In this document: one piece after another, positions 33,608-45,539 of the stretch | How the letters are laid out: each line of letters opens with the position of its first letter | How positions within the stretch are numbered: position 1 is the stretch's first letter | Assembly (NCBI RefSeq): GCF_047948215.1 | Contig: NC_134455.1 | Location: 301,896,147 to 301,960,146, forward strand | Source of the DNA: Lycorma delicatula | Lineage: Eukaryota > Arthropoda > Insecta > Hemiptera > Fulgoridae | DNA length: 64,000 nt | Direction of reading: 5' to 3' | Program-made: the position numbers and the translations under genes | The notes under the pieces: model-generated | Databases searched by the model: none | Seen by the model: the letters and a program-made list of their open reading frames with translations, nothing else | What the model was told of the DNA's origin: nothing

Positions 33608-36390
33608 TTTTTTTTCTCTCACCTTACTCCCCTCAGCCAGACATATAGTGAAGTATAGCTCAGCCCAAGAGAGTGTCGTTCAACTCAAAGGAACCCTCCT
33701 CACCTACCAACAGTATGTCCAGCAGGGCAGTTACCCCCCCCCCCCCCACAGCAGTAAGATCTTTTCTTATGCCTGCCTCACATTTCCAGCCAAGGGTGGC
33801 CAGGCCCAACTATGTCGTCCCCAGGCCTCCACCTAGAGACCGGGTCTCGGTCTTTACTTGCGCCTGCCTCTAACCACCGAGGAGGGGTACCAGACCCGAC
33901 TACATCATCCCAGAACCCCATCCAGCGACTGAATCTTTGTCTTTTAATTGCCCAAACCTAATCACCCTGGGAGTCCCCGACCGTTCATTGAGTCTGACAC
34001 ACCTGAGCAGCCAACTCTTGTGACACCCTACCCTATCTTAATATCCTAATCTTCTACCTGTAGAATCCTTACCACTCAGCACGATGGATGTGAATGAGTC
34101 CACCTGTCTCCAGTTGTCTACTGAGGCTAACATGTAAGGAACCAGGTCTTCAGGTCTCATTCCAGCAAGTCCAGCTCTTGTACGCTGGTTGCTCCACTCA
34201 GGACAAAAGAAAAGGGTATGTTCGACAGTATCCACCATGTGACGTCAGGTATAAGATTCACCACACCTGCTGAAATGGTGTAGGTAGAACTCGAAGTTGC
34301 TGTGTCTGGTCAACATTTGGGTTAAGTAGAAATTAATTTTGCCATGCCTTCTTCTGCACCAGGTCCCTAAATCGGTGACCAATCTTATGGTCCACATGGC
34401 AGTAGAGCCTGCTCTCCATCTATTCCTCCAATTATTGAGTGTTACTTGTTTTGCCTCAGATTACTTAATTCTTTGTAAGTCATTGCATGTTCTCTAATAT
34501 ACCTATAGGAGGGGTGGCCATCAATATGCACGCTGCATCGTATGATACGTACGAAATGCAGATTTGACACCTGTAGTCTTCTATGGATTTTCTGCAGTCT
34601 TTCTACATTTCTTTTAGTAGTGGTCGCAATATACCAGATTGGGGCAGCATACAGCACAGCTGATGTGACTGCTGTCATAATTAGCTTCTTCTTTGAGGCT
34701 CTTGGCGCCACATGTGATGTCATAACTGTATTGAAAGACTTGGCTGTCTTTTCAGCTCTGTCACAACATTTGATGATATGGTCACTGAATCTACATGATT
34801 TATTGATTGTTACACTCAAGTATCTTACTGTGTCCTGTCAGTATGGGCACTGTTCCCAGTCTAAGATCTATAGGGGCTACCGTTTTTCTACCAGCCAATG
34901 TAATATAATCACACTTAGTCAGTGCCAACCTGAGCATGTGCTCTGTCATCTATGTATTAATGGCTGCCAGGCCACATTACCGTGGTCTTGAATCTCGCCT
35001 TTGTTCTTGCTGCCAACCTTAACAGCAAGATCATCCACAAATGTCAAAGATTCCAAGTCCTCTGGCAACTGCAGCCTGAGCACCTCATCATAAACAATGA
35101 GCAGCAGTAGAGAGCCAAGAACTGAGCCCTGTGGCACACCTCCAAATGTCTGAAAACTTAACATGTTATTCTCGATATCAGCAGAAATCCATCTCTCTCA
35201 GGTAATTTCTGACCTGACATCAGAGATAGTCACTTATACCCTTATTTCTCAACGCTGTCATTATCCTGCCCCAAGGCAAAGTTCCAAATGTGTTCTTAAC
35301 ATCTAATAAGATGAGCACAGGTATCCGACGAGTCCTCCACGTCCCACTCTGCATGATCGCCGCCTACCTCACCATCTTTTGTATGGCCTGGACAGTGGAC
35401 TGACCCTTCCAAAAGCCTAATTGATTATTGTGGATGTCATCGCCCATGTTCAACTCCTCCATGATGCGAGTTAATAGCATCCATTCCACTGCTTTCCTCA
35501 TATAATTTAGCAAACATAGAGGTCTAAATTCAGCTGGGAAAATACCTCTCTTTGTCTTTGGAAAAAATACCAAGTGTGATTGTTTCCAACACTTTGGAAA
35601 GGTCTTTGTCTCCATACCATAATTGGCTACATCAACCATCTGCCATGGTACAGTCATCATTAAACCCTTGATAATATCACAGTGGGAATACCGTCTGGCC
35701 CGGGGTTTTTCTTGTCCTTCAGCTTAAAAACAGCTGCTGATACTTCATCCAGGGAGTATCTTCTGTGTCACCCTCCACTTTTTTGGTAACTTCCTGCCCC
35801 AGGCACAGGAAAAGTATGCCAATCTGTGAAGCCATCTGCTCTCCCATGAGGACGGACAAGTGCCTGCCAAAACGCTTCATTGCTATCTTATATACTCAAC
35901 CCCACGGGTCATTGTCCAGGTCACGACATAGCTCACACCACTTCTCCCATTTAGAACATTTGACCTCATAATTCAGGAGTCTTCTGCTGGTAAGATATGC
36001 TTGCTCTGCGACCTCCTATGCATCGGCACCATTCTGTCTAAGCCACTGTTTCCTCCTCTTGTTGCATTGAAATTCACGTCTTAGCTTGGCAGTCTTTGCC
36101 GTCCACCAATAAACTGGCCTAAAGTAACTATCGCAGGTTGGAATTTTCACTAATTTGTCTCGTATACACTCCTGAAGCATATCAGGAGTTGGCCAGACAT
36201 CTGCAATTCTGCTCGAAACGTTAGTAACAACCACATATATCTGCCTTTGTGTCAGTCTTAAGGGCAGGTCGCGGTGTACAGTGACAAACAAAATGTCTGC
36301 CACTTCGAGGAACGTTGTCATATGGTCACTCATGATTTCATCCTCCAGTACACAGTCTGTGGTCCCAGCAGCCATCCATGATAATAAGGT
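33608..36390 (-). mobile_element. R1-clade-like LINE, second family, 5'-truncated
   Basis: Minus strand. From 36375: an endonuclease tail (EDEIMSDHMTTFLEVAD, with the SDH catalytic motif kept), a long linker with VYWWTAKTAKLRREF and RRKQWLRQ, RT starting near 35700 (PGQTVFPL, MVDVANYGMETKTFPKCWK, EFRPLCLLNYMRK, NNQLGFWKGQSTVQAIQ), VPQGSVLG (35120-35143), FVDD at 35030-35041, YLSVTINKS (34800-34825), SAVLYAAPIW and RIHRRLQ-type wording, and a C-terminal finger block ending VDTVEHTLFFC near 34200-34235. A long 3' UTR with a C-run (33727-33740) ends in an A-rich tail at 33608-33615. RT is broken by stops and shifts. It is related to the 21019 element but clearly a different lineage. Confidence 0.8.
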
Positions 36391-36688
36391 CGAGCATCAA
36401 CAATTTATAAATTAAAATGTACAATTAAATGTTATAATTAACATTCATATAAATGTCATGTAATGACATGAATTTAAAATTAAAATTTATGTCATTACAT
36501 CTGGTTAAAATTTAGATTTTCGACACAAGAATTTTACAAAATACTAATCATTTTTTAATACTGTTATTTTAAAATATCAATTAAAAATTCACTGGGAATT
36601 TTGTTTTATGTTGTAGATGTTTCAAAAATTATATTTTTTTAAAAATTACAATGCTGAATATTCTCAAAACTGCATGTATATATATAAA

Positions 36689-36689
<1 letters not shown>

Positions 36690-36728
<39 letters not shown>
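36690..36728. repeat. (TA)n microsatellite at mariner edge
   Basis: About 38 bases of TA repeats that run into the left end of the mariner. Mariners insert at TA, so a TA-rich target is expected. Confidence 0.85.
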
Positions 36729-36731
<3 letters not shown>

Positions 36732-38038
36732 AGGGTAAATCAGATATAAACAGGATTTTTTTTTTAATTTATTGAAAAATAAAAGACAAATATAATTTAT
36801 TTTTCTACATAGTTTCCTGCTTTTGAAATACATTTTTCCCAGCTAGAAGGAAGGTTTTTTATCACAGAATCGTAGAATGAAGCTGGTTGTATCAGGAGCC
36901 AATTGTGCATGAATCCCTCCACGCTCTTGTCATCTTCAAATCGTTGCCCTCCTAGTGCTCCTTTAAACGGCCTAAATGTAAGTCATTTTTAAACAAATGA
37001 AAGTTGCAGAGCAATAGGTCGGTTATAGGGAGGATGATCAAATTGAATTCAGTGCATTTCTTCTAGTTTTGAGACTGTTAGAGCTGCAGTATGGGACCTG
37101 GCATTGTTGTGGAGGAGGATGGCCTCCCGAATCAGTTTGTGTCATCCTCTGTGATGATATGCAGCCCTCACCTCGTTCAGCTTGCAGTGAACGAGGTACA
37201 AATACAGCTTGCAGTAGTAAGCAACATTGATGTGCGTCACTCATGCAAAAAATCAATGAGCAAAATGTCTCGCCACTCTAAAAGAACCTTGCCAGCTGAC
37301 AGTCAAGTCTTTGCTCACTGGGGCTGCCTCCCGTTTCCACTACCACTTAATACTGGCTTATTTCGACTGGGGAGTGTAGTGATGAACCCACGTTTCTTCA
37401 CAGGTGATGATCCAACTCAAAAATACATCACCTTATTTCACAACCTTGCTGTAAGCCTCTGACAGACCTCCAAATGTCTCAACTTCTGATCCGCAGTCAA
37501 AATATGAACCCATCTGGTACACACTTATAGAATTGTAGGTTGTTTGTGATGATCGCTTGATAGCTCCCATCACTTATTCCAACCTATTCTGCAATTTCAG
37601 ATACTCTCACCCATCGATCATCTTCAAGAATGTCTCAAACTACACAAATTTTTTTGTCTGTAACGCTGGTCTGAGGACAGTGATCATGTTCCTTATTTTC
37701 CACTCGTTCTTGTCTAAATCTTTATGCCAGACAAACACACAAGTCCTTGACAATGTTTGGTCCCCGAACTGTGCAGTCAATCTCTGGAAAATTTTTGTTG
37801 CTTGAACTTCACGAGCAAGAAATTTTATAATTTTGCATTGGGCAGTGGAGGAGGGCTACACCTGCTGCTACAACATACTGAGCATTACTGACAAATTGGT
37901 TGGGAGTGTGGAATGGCCAGTTCTCCCCTCTTCTAATGACCCCCCACTCAAGCATACTAGAAGCGCAGGCTCAGTCCTACCAACCATAGACGCTCAGGAA
38001 CAGAAATCCTGTTTATATTTGATTTACCTTCATGTATA
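36724..38038 (-). mobile_element. Mariner element with both inverted repeats
   Basis: The ends at 36724-36756 and 38006-38038 are inverted repeats, matching at 29 of 33 positions; the inner part reads AATCAGATATAAACAGGAT on the left. The minus-strand transposase runs the full length in broken frames: a QRLTAQFGDQTLSRT-like block near 37750, DDRWVRVSEIAE (HTH linker, 37600-37625), ITNNLQFYKC near 37530, TCEETWVHHYTPQSK near 37370-37415 (first catalytic D replaced by E in the CDETW motif), a VFRVARHFAH-like block, LHNNARSHTA (HDNA changed to HNNA) near 37115, HPPYNPDLLLCNFHLF near 37000-37045 (third D changed to N), and SSWEKCISKAGNYVEK at 36795-36845. All three catalytic residues appear to be lost. 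Confidence 0.85.
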
Positions 38039-38299
38039 CTAAGATCAATCATTATTTTAATAATAATACTCACAATCATAATCTCCAAAAAAAATAAAAT
38101 AAGACGAGAAAAAAATTCACCATTCGAATGTGGATTTTCAAAAATATCATCAACACGAAAATCATTTTCTACACACTTCTTTTTAATTGCAACAATCTTC
38201 TTAATCTTCGATATTGAAATCATATATATATATATATGCACACACATACCAAATACCTGAATGTACTTAAAATTCATATAAAGAAACTCTCATTTATGT

Positions 38300-38710
38300 T
38301 AATAGTGCAGAAGGACGATATTAATTGTACTTCCATCTACTAAGGTCCCTCTTTTCCAAGTTTCTAATCATGTGATTGATGCAGATGACTATTCTGGATG
38401 AGGTCAGTGCCAAAAATACTATTAGATGTGTAGCTGGAACACTCATATTTTTTTTTTAATAATCCACTTAAAACATTTCAAATAAAATCTCACCAAAATT
38501 GTTTTATTATTTTTTTATAAAATACTAAATAGTTTGTTTATGTTATTTAGCAAACATATTTGTAATGTTTGTTTTTAGCCTTAAACATTTCTTTAAACTT
38601 TTTCATTATCATCATCAGGTGTTTTGCCGACTGAAGGTCCCTTACACCCCCACTGTCTCCATCCATTTGTCCCAATCCTTCTCCTTTGTCCCATCATAAA
38701 AATTAATTTA
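38300..38710 (-). mobile_element. Possible LINE 3'-end scraps
   Basis: 38590-38700 on the minus strand reads as DGTKEKDWDKWMETVGV followed by TFSRQNT-like wording and ATGATGATG repeats, resembling the last residues and 3' tail of an RTE-like LINE. 38300-38450 also has mixed composition next to a T run. Assignment is weak. Confidence 0.3.
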
Positions 38711-38935
38711 AAAGAAGTTAAAAAGCCCTGAGGCTATAAAAAATTGATGATGCACCTTGATTAGCTGGAGCAAGGAAACAATAACCATTACAAAAACTAG
38801 ATAACAAAAAACATGATATCATCCCCCCTTCATTGACAGTTATGATTAGAAAAACTACCTCCATTTTGTTGAAAAATATTGTCATTCAGTTTTATCACAA
38901 AAAAAATTAATTTTCAAAATATTATGAAACATAAA

Positions 38936-39900
38936 TACCAGGCGATTCAAAAAATACTTGACAACTTTAAAAGCTTAAAAAATTTATCGAGATATCTTTG
39001 TAGATTGGGTTGAGGTCTCATTTTATAGAAAAATACATCAAATTTGTCACTCAACATTTACTTTTGTTCAATCAACATCCCAACTGAAGTTGATTTCATT
39101 ACAGACTGTAGCCAGCAAGTCGGGCGTTACCTCTGCAGCTGCTGCATGAATTTAGAGTCTTAGTTTAGCAAGATCAGCGGACAAAGGTACATAAACCCAA
39201 TTTTAATGAAACCCCACAAGAAAAAATCTAGCAGGGTAAAATCTGGTGAGCGAGGTGGCCATGCAATTTGACCTTCACAACCAATCCACTGACTTTGTAA
39301 TCAAGTACCAAGAAAATCTCTTGACTTCCAAGCAGTAGTGGGGTGGTACCCCTTCTTGCTGATAGTAATGGTGTCTATCTTGTTCATCATCATCTAACTG
39401 AGGAATTAGAAAATATTGAAGTATGTCCAGATAAATGTTACAATTTATGGTTCCCTTTTGGAAGAGCGGGCTGTACAGTCTTTGTTTGCTTAGGCTCCAA
39501 AAAAACATTTGACCTTGGGCTGTCATGAATCTGCTGCAAAGTTTCATGAGAGTTTTTGGTACTCTGTATTTGGCAGTTATGGGTGTTCATCTTGCTACTT
39601 ACATGAAACATTGATTCGTCACTAAAAATTGGCATGGTCTAAAAATGTATTCGTTTGCTATTGAACTGCAGTTGCTGCAAATTTTGAAACAAAAACAGCG
39701 AGCATGTTTTGCACTAGCAAATGTATCCATTTTTAACAATCTCATTACAGTGCTGGTAGCCAAATTTGGTACTGATGAACTATGTGAGTCAAAACTTGAT
39801 GTGTTTTGCTATGAGATGAGACCCCAACCAAATTTATAAATTATCTAAAAAATTTTTATGTGCTTTTAAATTTGTGAAGTCTTTCTTGAATTGCTCAGTA
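38936..39900 (-). mobile_element. DUF4817-type mariner with long inverted ends
   Basis: The ends at about 38936-39028 and 39808-39900 are imperfect inverted repeats of roughly 93 bp, both starting TAC and both reaching a GTCTCAT word inside. TA stands at each outer end. The minus-strand reading lacks the N-terminal DNA-binding half and starts at FSDESMFHVSSKMNTHN (39590-39630, first catalytic D), then GTINCNIYLDILQYFLIPQL, YYQQEGVPPHYCLEV (QQDGAPPH-type motif with D changed to E), a degraded PPRSPDLTP block near 39265, LVGFH*NWVYVPLSADLAKLR near 39175-39225 and AAAAEVTPDLLA near 39120-39150. It is 965 bp, internally shortened and dead. Confidence 0.8.
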
Positions 39901-40990
39901 TAATTTTAATATGCAATACAGTGCCTATATTTTCTGTCTATTTTGTCATAAATTATGTTGATTCATTAGATTTGTTTTTATTCATTTTAGTTTTAACTAA
40001 TGTAGGTTTTTAACTTTGTTCATTATTGCTGAATAGTATGTAGTCCTAAAAGAAACAGTTATAATTTACGGTCAACTCGTACTATCAAGCATAAAAAAGG
40101 TAAATACATATAAATGTAATTTTACATGTAACTCTACTAGTGCAATAACAGAGTAACAAGTTTGTACATCACATTTTTGGTGTACATCACATCTGCATCA
40201 ACTTAAATAGAATCATAAAATCTATAGGGGAACCTAAAGAGGTTTTTCACCATTAAATTTTTTATGGTACACAGATAAAACAAGAACGCCCCTCCCAATC
40301 CTTTTTTTTTTGTCATTTAGACTTAGGGATATCAGCTATTAAAAGTTATTGTTCGAAAGCAGTTGTATTATTTGATCCTTGTATTATGTGCTGTATCATT
40401 CATCTTGACGTAGTAGGTCCTGTTTTGTTTTTAAAACAAGGATGGCCTTACTACTGGTCAAGCAGTTTAATTAGTCGCCAATTTTACTTTAATTCAGTTT
40501 TTTATTTTTGTGGAATTAATTTTGAATTCACAACATATTATTAGAAAATCTCAATATATAGTTGCACAGCTGTATTATTAATACAAATGCACCAAGTCTT
40601 ACAGAATTTGAGTATTATGTACACATTACAACTCAAAAATTAGAATCTAGAGCTGAAATGTTGCATTCTCATTTAAAATTGCAAATAGAGGCGTAGAATA
40701 GTTAACCACTATTCTTCAAACCCAATTTTATTATAGTGTATTTAAAAAATAACTATACAATTATATGTTGAAGGATTGTATTCTATGTGCTGGCGTAATG
40801 TTTTCACCAAAGGTTGGTAATCTTGCATTGTATAAATTTTGCTTCTTCTACCCAGTCAGGTTGATGACCTTAAGATGAGGTGTGTCTGGTTCATTGTGTT
40901 TGTCACCTTTGAATGATTGTGACAATGTCACATATGCGCTTAGAATGGTATTAACTTTAGAATAGCAAATATCTCGTTAAATACATTTTC
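39901..40990. other. Intergenic, no gene recognised
   Basis: AT-rich. No conserved reading frame or RNA gene seen. Confidence 0.4.
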
Positions 40991-40999
40991 TATGAGCAT

Positions 41000-41560
41000 G
41001 ATGAGTACTTGTAGACAGTGAAAGACCAGTTTTCCATTATTTCCTGAACACCAGTTCCTAATCGACATAGTGTAAGAGTGCTAATTGAGAAATATAGAGA
41101 GATTGATAAGTGGACCTCTACCAATGAAGTGGTAGATCAAAACGTTGGCCCAACGGAAAACATTGATGTTGCCAACTGCAGAAGGAGTTTATAAGAAGCT
41201 GAGTTTCATCCCATATAAAACAAAAGCGCTTCAAAAATTATTAACCGCAGACTGTGGAATGCAAATTCAATACTGTGAATGGTTTCAACAGTTTCTACCT
41301 GACAAGACAATAATTTGCATTTTTGTATACTGATGAGGAGTGGTTCCATTTGTTAGGGTACTCGTACTCGCATTTAAGGTCTCTAAACAGCCCAGATGCA
41401 CAAAAATTCCTCTATGCAACCAGTAGATGGCAATATCCAGAAGAATAGTTTACCTAATATTCTTTGGAGAAACAATAAATTAAACTCTTTATAGTGAAAT
41501 TAATTACCAGTTAATGGGAGAGCTAACAGTGAAATTAATACTGCTTGCATTTTTGTTGAA
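41000..41560 (+). mobile_element. DUF4817-type mariner fragment
   Basis: The best stretch (41145-41333 and flanking frames) reads TENIDVANCRRSL, SFIPYKTKALQKLLTADCGM, QIQYCEWFQQFLPDKTII and, one frame over, DEEWFHLLGYSYSH at about 41331-41372 (first catalytic D region). Only the N-terminal half and start of the catalytic core remain. Confidence 0.7.
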
Positions 41561-41569
41561 AAGAATTTT

Positions 41570-42890
41570 TTCATCTGAAGAGGCCTCTAGTTTAAAATAT
41601 TTAGGTTTGATAAAATTATATCAATTTTGTATCCTATTCTAGCTGATTGAATTTACAGTATATTGTTAGGTCCATTAGTTTGATGTTCTCTTCTATTGTC
41701 AACAATCATCTAATTAGATCAGTTTAAGTGCATAAGTAGTATGTAACTCCTACTATCATTACAAAAAAAAAAGAATGAGCACAATGGAGGAGTTTCATTT
41801 TAGTTACCAAAAGTACATGGTAACAAAAAATTATAAGCTAGAGTTTATGATGAGCTGGAGCATACTTAAAAGAATTATGAAATGAATCGTGACATACTTT
41901 TTTTTTATTTTTAGGAAAAAAATGTGTAAAAACTATCTTTGATCAGTTATTTCTAATTAAAACCCATTGTGTTTGTTAATATATAAGTTTGGTCATTAGT
42001 GGCCCCCTATCAATTTCTGACTTATATTAGCAAATAAATATATCTGGTCTACACAATTATATTGTAAAATAACTGTTTCTTAACGTGAAATGTACTTCAT
42101 CTGTAATCAGTGTATGTAGCAATATAAATTTTGCTAGCACATCGGTTATTTTAACATTGAATTTTGAATAAAATTACTAACAGCCAAGCCTTAATATCAA
42201 ATAAGCAAGATACATCCTGTATGTCTGAGCACCCATTTAAATAGTAGTCTGCATGAGATGCAGATAAATTAATATAGTAACCAAAAACCATTGTACTGGA
42301 TAAACTTCACCATTTTCTGATGAAGCAGAATCTAATTGTTTAGCATTACGTTAAAGTTTTTGTTTCAGACCATCTTGTAAACTTATCATTAATTGATTAG
42401 AAAAATAGAGCCCATAAAATGTGTTAAAAACACAAATTTAATTATTTGTTATTGTGAAGTCGGTACTGTTTTGGGGTCGTGTTTAACCTCCAAAAATACT
42501 CAAATTTGTACGAACAACTACGTACGTAAACACAGCTCGGTTACGTTATCCTACCCACCGTTGTGCGTGTTAAGATAACGAAATAGTAACTTGGCTGCAA
42601 GGAAACCTATTTTATTTTTGATGGAATCTGAAGTGTTGGAAATAAAATCTATCGCCATACAAAAATATGAAGAAAAATCAAACTACGCTATACGACATGA
42701 TGGCAGAAACTGGTTTTTAATAAGTTTTACAAGCGTTAGCATATCCTACAGTAATTAGATTATGCTCAGACGTTAAAATCTATTTCGTGCTAATCATATT
42801 TTACTTTTAACTTTGAGGAAAGATCAAAATTGGGTGATTATCATTCTTATGTTTATTCGTAAAGACATTGAGTACATATATATATTTTTT
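41570..42890. other. Intergenic, no gene recognised
   Basis: No conserved translation. CG-containing words increase from about 42465 towards the par-6 start, in contrast to the AT-rich left part. Confidence 0.4.
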
Positions 42891-42959
42891 TCTTCATTTC
42901 AACAAGAAATAGATAAAATATTTTTGTTTAATTTTACTTGCATGAAATGTTAAAATAAT

Positions 42960-43233
42960 TTCAGTAAATATGTTACGTAAACTGAACGACGTAATTGGCG
43001 TGAATATTTTCTCACGGAACTGTTGGCAATGCTGTCGGCTATTTTCGGTATTTATCGTTATTGCAATTCTCTTTTCGTAGTAATGTAATGCAGTAATGGG
43101 TGGGGGGCGATAGGAACACGCTCATAGCAGGGAGTTTAGTCATCGTAGGTTATTGTTTTACTTCCTGTCTATGTCCTTTTTGTAGAATTTTTCGTTGTAG
43201 TTAGGTTTTGTTTTATTGTTCGATGTTTTCGCT
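42960..43233 (+). promoter_or_regulatory. Likely par-6 promoter / 5' UTR region
   Basis: The 270 bp before the par-6 ATG are richer in G, C and CG words (GGCGTG, CTCACGG, GTCGGC, TTCGG, GGGGGGCG) than the surrounding intron and intergenic DNA. This fits a housekeeping-type promoter and 5' UTR. No TATA box at a fixed position is evident and the transcription start cannot be fixed from sequence. Confidence 0.4.
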
Positions 43234-43285
43234 ATGTCTAGGCATTCGAAAAACAGTAATAAACTGGATACCAGCCCCACAGTAG
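43223..43285 (+). promoter_or_regulatory. Upstream ORF overlapping the par-6 start
   Basis: An ATG at 43223, 11 bases before the par-6 ATG and out of frame, opens a 20-codon frame that ends with TAG at 43283-43285 inside the par-6 coding exon. Its context is weak (T at -3) while the par-6 ATG has G at -3, so leaky scanning is expected. It could lower par-6 translation if the 5' UTR includes it. Confidence 0.55.
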
Positions 43286-43299
43286 AAGTGAAAACAAAG
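43234..43299 (+). CDS. par-6: par-6, first coding exon
   Basis: Par-6 is a scaffold that binds atypical PKC, Cdc42 and Par-3 at the cell cortex to set apico-basal polarity. This 22-residue exon starts MSRHSKNSNKLDTSPTVEVK and ends in phase 0 at TK before a GTAAAT donor (43300). Par-6 proteins have a short variable N-terminus ending VEVKSK directly before FDAEFRR, and the exon at 55493 starts with FDAEFRR, so the join is convincing. An in-frame TAG at 43198-43200 and no earlier in-frame ATG support this start. No lesion. Confidence 0.88.
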
Positions 43300-45530
43300 G
43301 TAAATGGTATACTGTAATATGTTTTGTTGGTTATTTTATTTTGTGTACATTTTTCCTTACCAGAAGATTATTCTCTTTATCTGTTTGAAATGTATAATCA
43401 GTGATATAGTTTAGTTCATAAAGATCTCTTTTTGTTATATTTTGTGAAAAAACAGACTGAAGGTTTTTTATTGTAACCATAATTTTTTGATTGACAACAT
43501 ACTATGTATGACTTTATGAACTGACCATTTTTCTTTTTTGATTGTTAATTACTTTTGTTTAGTGAATAAAACGGAATGGTAGAGTAGAGTGTATAAATGT
43601 GTCCACAAACTCTTGTGTAAGCTTCAGTTCGACTGATGCTGAGGTTTACGTGTCTCCATTATTTGTTTATTTTTAAAACAGTGTAGTGTGTGGCGCATTT
43701 GTTCTTAAGAAATAAAAAAATCGAAATGCCGTGGTAGTATTATTGCTTACGTTTGTTGACATTTATAACTTCGTATAATTTACTAGGTTATGTTAGGTTA
43801 AAACAGCATCAATTTCATTTTGAAAAACTTGGTTATGTTATTCGTTTGAAATTGGTTGTTTTATTGTAATAGTGGTTAAACAAAATTAATATACATTACT
43901 AAAATTTTGATGTGTTGGTTTTGTAATATGTTAGAAATTTTCATTACATTAGGTCCACAAAAATTTAGATTATTTTACTGTTAGGTTTAATGTGGTTTCT
44001 TAACTAGTTGGGTAGTGGTTTCACTAAGCAAAATATACTTTTTTGTTTTTGCCCTTTTTTCTTATTATATTTGTTTGTTAAAATTTTTATCTTAACACAT
44101 TTTAAAATCACATAAATGGTTAGGTAGCCTCAGTTGTTACTTGATTGAGTATTACCTGATAATCTAATTAGAAAACTCTTACTAATCTGTTGACTTACTT
44201 GCTGAATTGAATATGTTGTTTGCATGTAGCTTTTAAGTCCTGGGTTAACATGTAAACCATTTATTTTAAAACATTGTTCAATAATTACACTATCTGTGTT
44301 ATGTACCGTACTGTACTCCCACAGCCAAGCACACTGAATAGTTCTGAATGTGCTAAGAAACCTTTTTAAATAGTTAACAATTGGAAATTGGACTCATTTT
44401 GTTTATTAATAAACTACAGATTTTACAATTTGATTTTCTTTAAAATTTAATAATAGATATAAGAATTGGTTATGTTTGATTTTTAATCAGTATCAATTAT
44501 ATTTGATTTGAATGAATATTTGATTTTTAATTATGTTCAAATATATATATTAAAAATCTATAAAGTGTGAATTTATAATATAGTTGTCTTGTTTTGACTG
44601 GCTCTGATTTATTAGACATGTTGTTTATTGAAATATAGTTTGTGTTGATTAGATTTTTTTTAATCAAGCTGTTTCACTAAAAGAGATAATAAAGTCAGGG
44701 TAAAAAACTATGAAAAGTTGGATGGGCAGTGGTATTTTTAGCAACAGATTTTCGGTTGTCGCATACATTTCTGGAATTAGTTTTCTTTTTTTAATCCATC
44801 TACAGTAATTGGGATTTCACTTATTTTCTAGTTAGCTGAATTTTACTCCATATTTTTAATAATAATTTATTACTATTAAAATGAAAGCAAAGTACTTGAA
44901 TTAATTCTTTTGTATTACTTAAATTTTAAGTAAAATTCTGAGTAATGAAATAACATACATCATTGAGTCATGTTTGATTTACATTATTCTTTTGGTTTTT
45001 TTTATTGTTCATGATGCTTGTCTATTTATTTTATGTATTGGTCAACAATGTCTTACAAATGATGTAGATTTTATTAATAATGAAAATGACTTTTTAATTA
45101 TTTATTCCGAGGGTCAATCAATAATTAAAGTCACAAATAACTGTGGTTGCAGCACAGATTGTTCTTACTATCTGTGTTATGATACTTTTAGATCAGTACA
45201 TCGTAATTTCATGATGACTTTATAGTTGCTGTTTTGAGTAAAATTGTTTTATTTATAACCTCAAAATCCCATGTTATGGTGATGAGTTCTTTTGATGTTT
45301 GCGGATTAATTGAATAGCATGCAGTAATCCATTTTACTTTCCAAAGGTGAAAAATTGGTTCACATTTACTCTTGTATTTACTCTTTGTACATTTACATCT
45401 TGTACATTTGTATTTGTATTTACTCACTTGTACATTTACTCTTTGTATAACTCTTGTATAATTATAAAGTTACAACTGTAGACATTTTTACAAGTGGGTA
45501 GAAAAATTTGAAGTTTGTTAGACTTCAGTA
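43300..45530. other. par-6 intron 1, first part, no gene recognised
   Basis: The intron runs 43300-55492 (12193 bp). This first part is AT-rich. The open frame at 44974-45225 (MIYIILLVFFIVHDACLFIL...) starts with a hydrophobic stretch but has no family motif and is probably chance. Confidence 0.45.
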
Positions 45531-45539
45531 ACTGACGAG

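Noticed and set aside
33727..33740. C-run as possible G-quadruplex or telomere-like signal
   Set aside because: It is a single homopolymer inside the 3' UTR of the R1-like LINE and needs no special explanation.
44974..45225. Frame with a signal-peptide-like start in par-6 intron 1
   Set aside because: Hydrophobic runs are common in AT-rich translations; no downstream domain or cysteine pattern was convincing.
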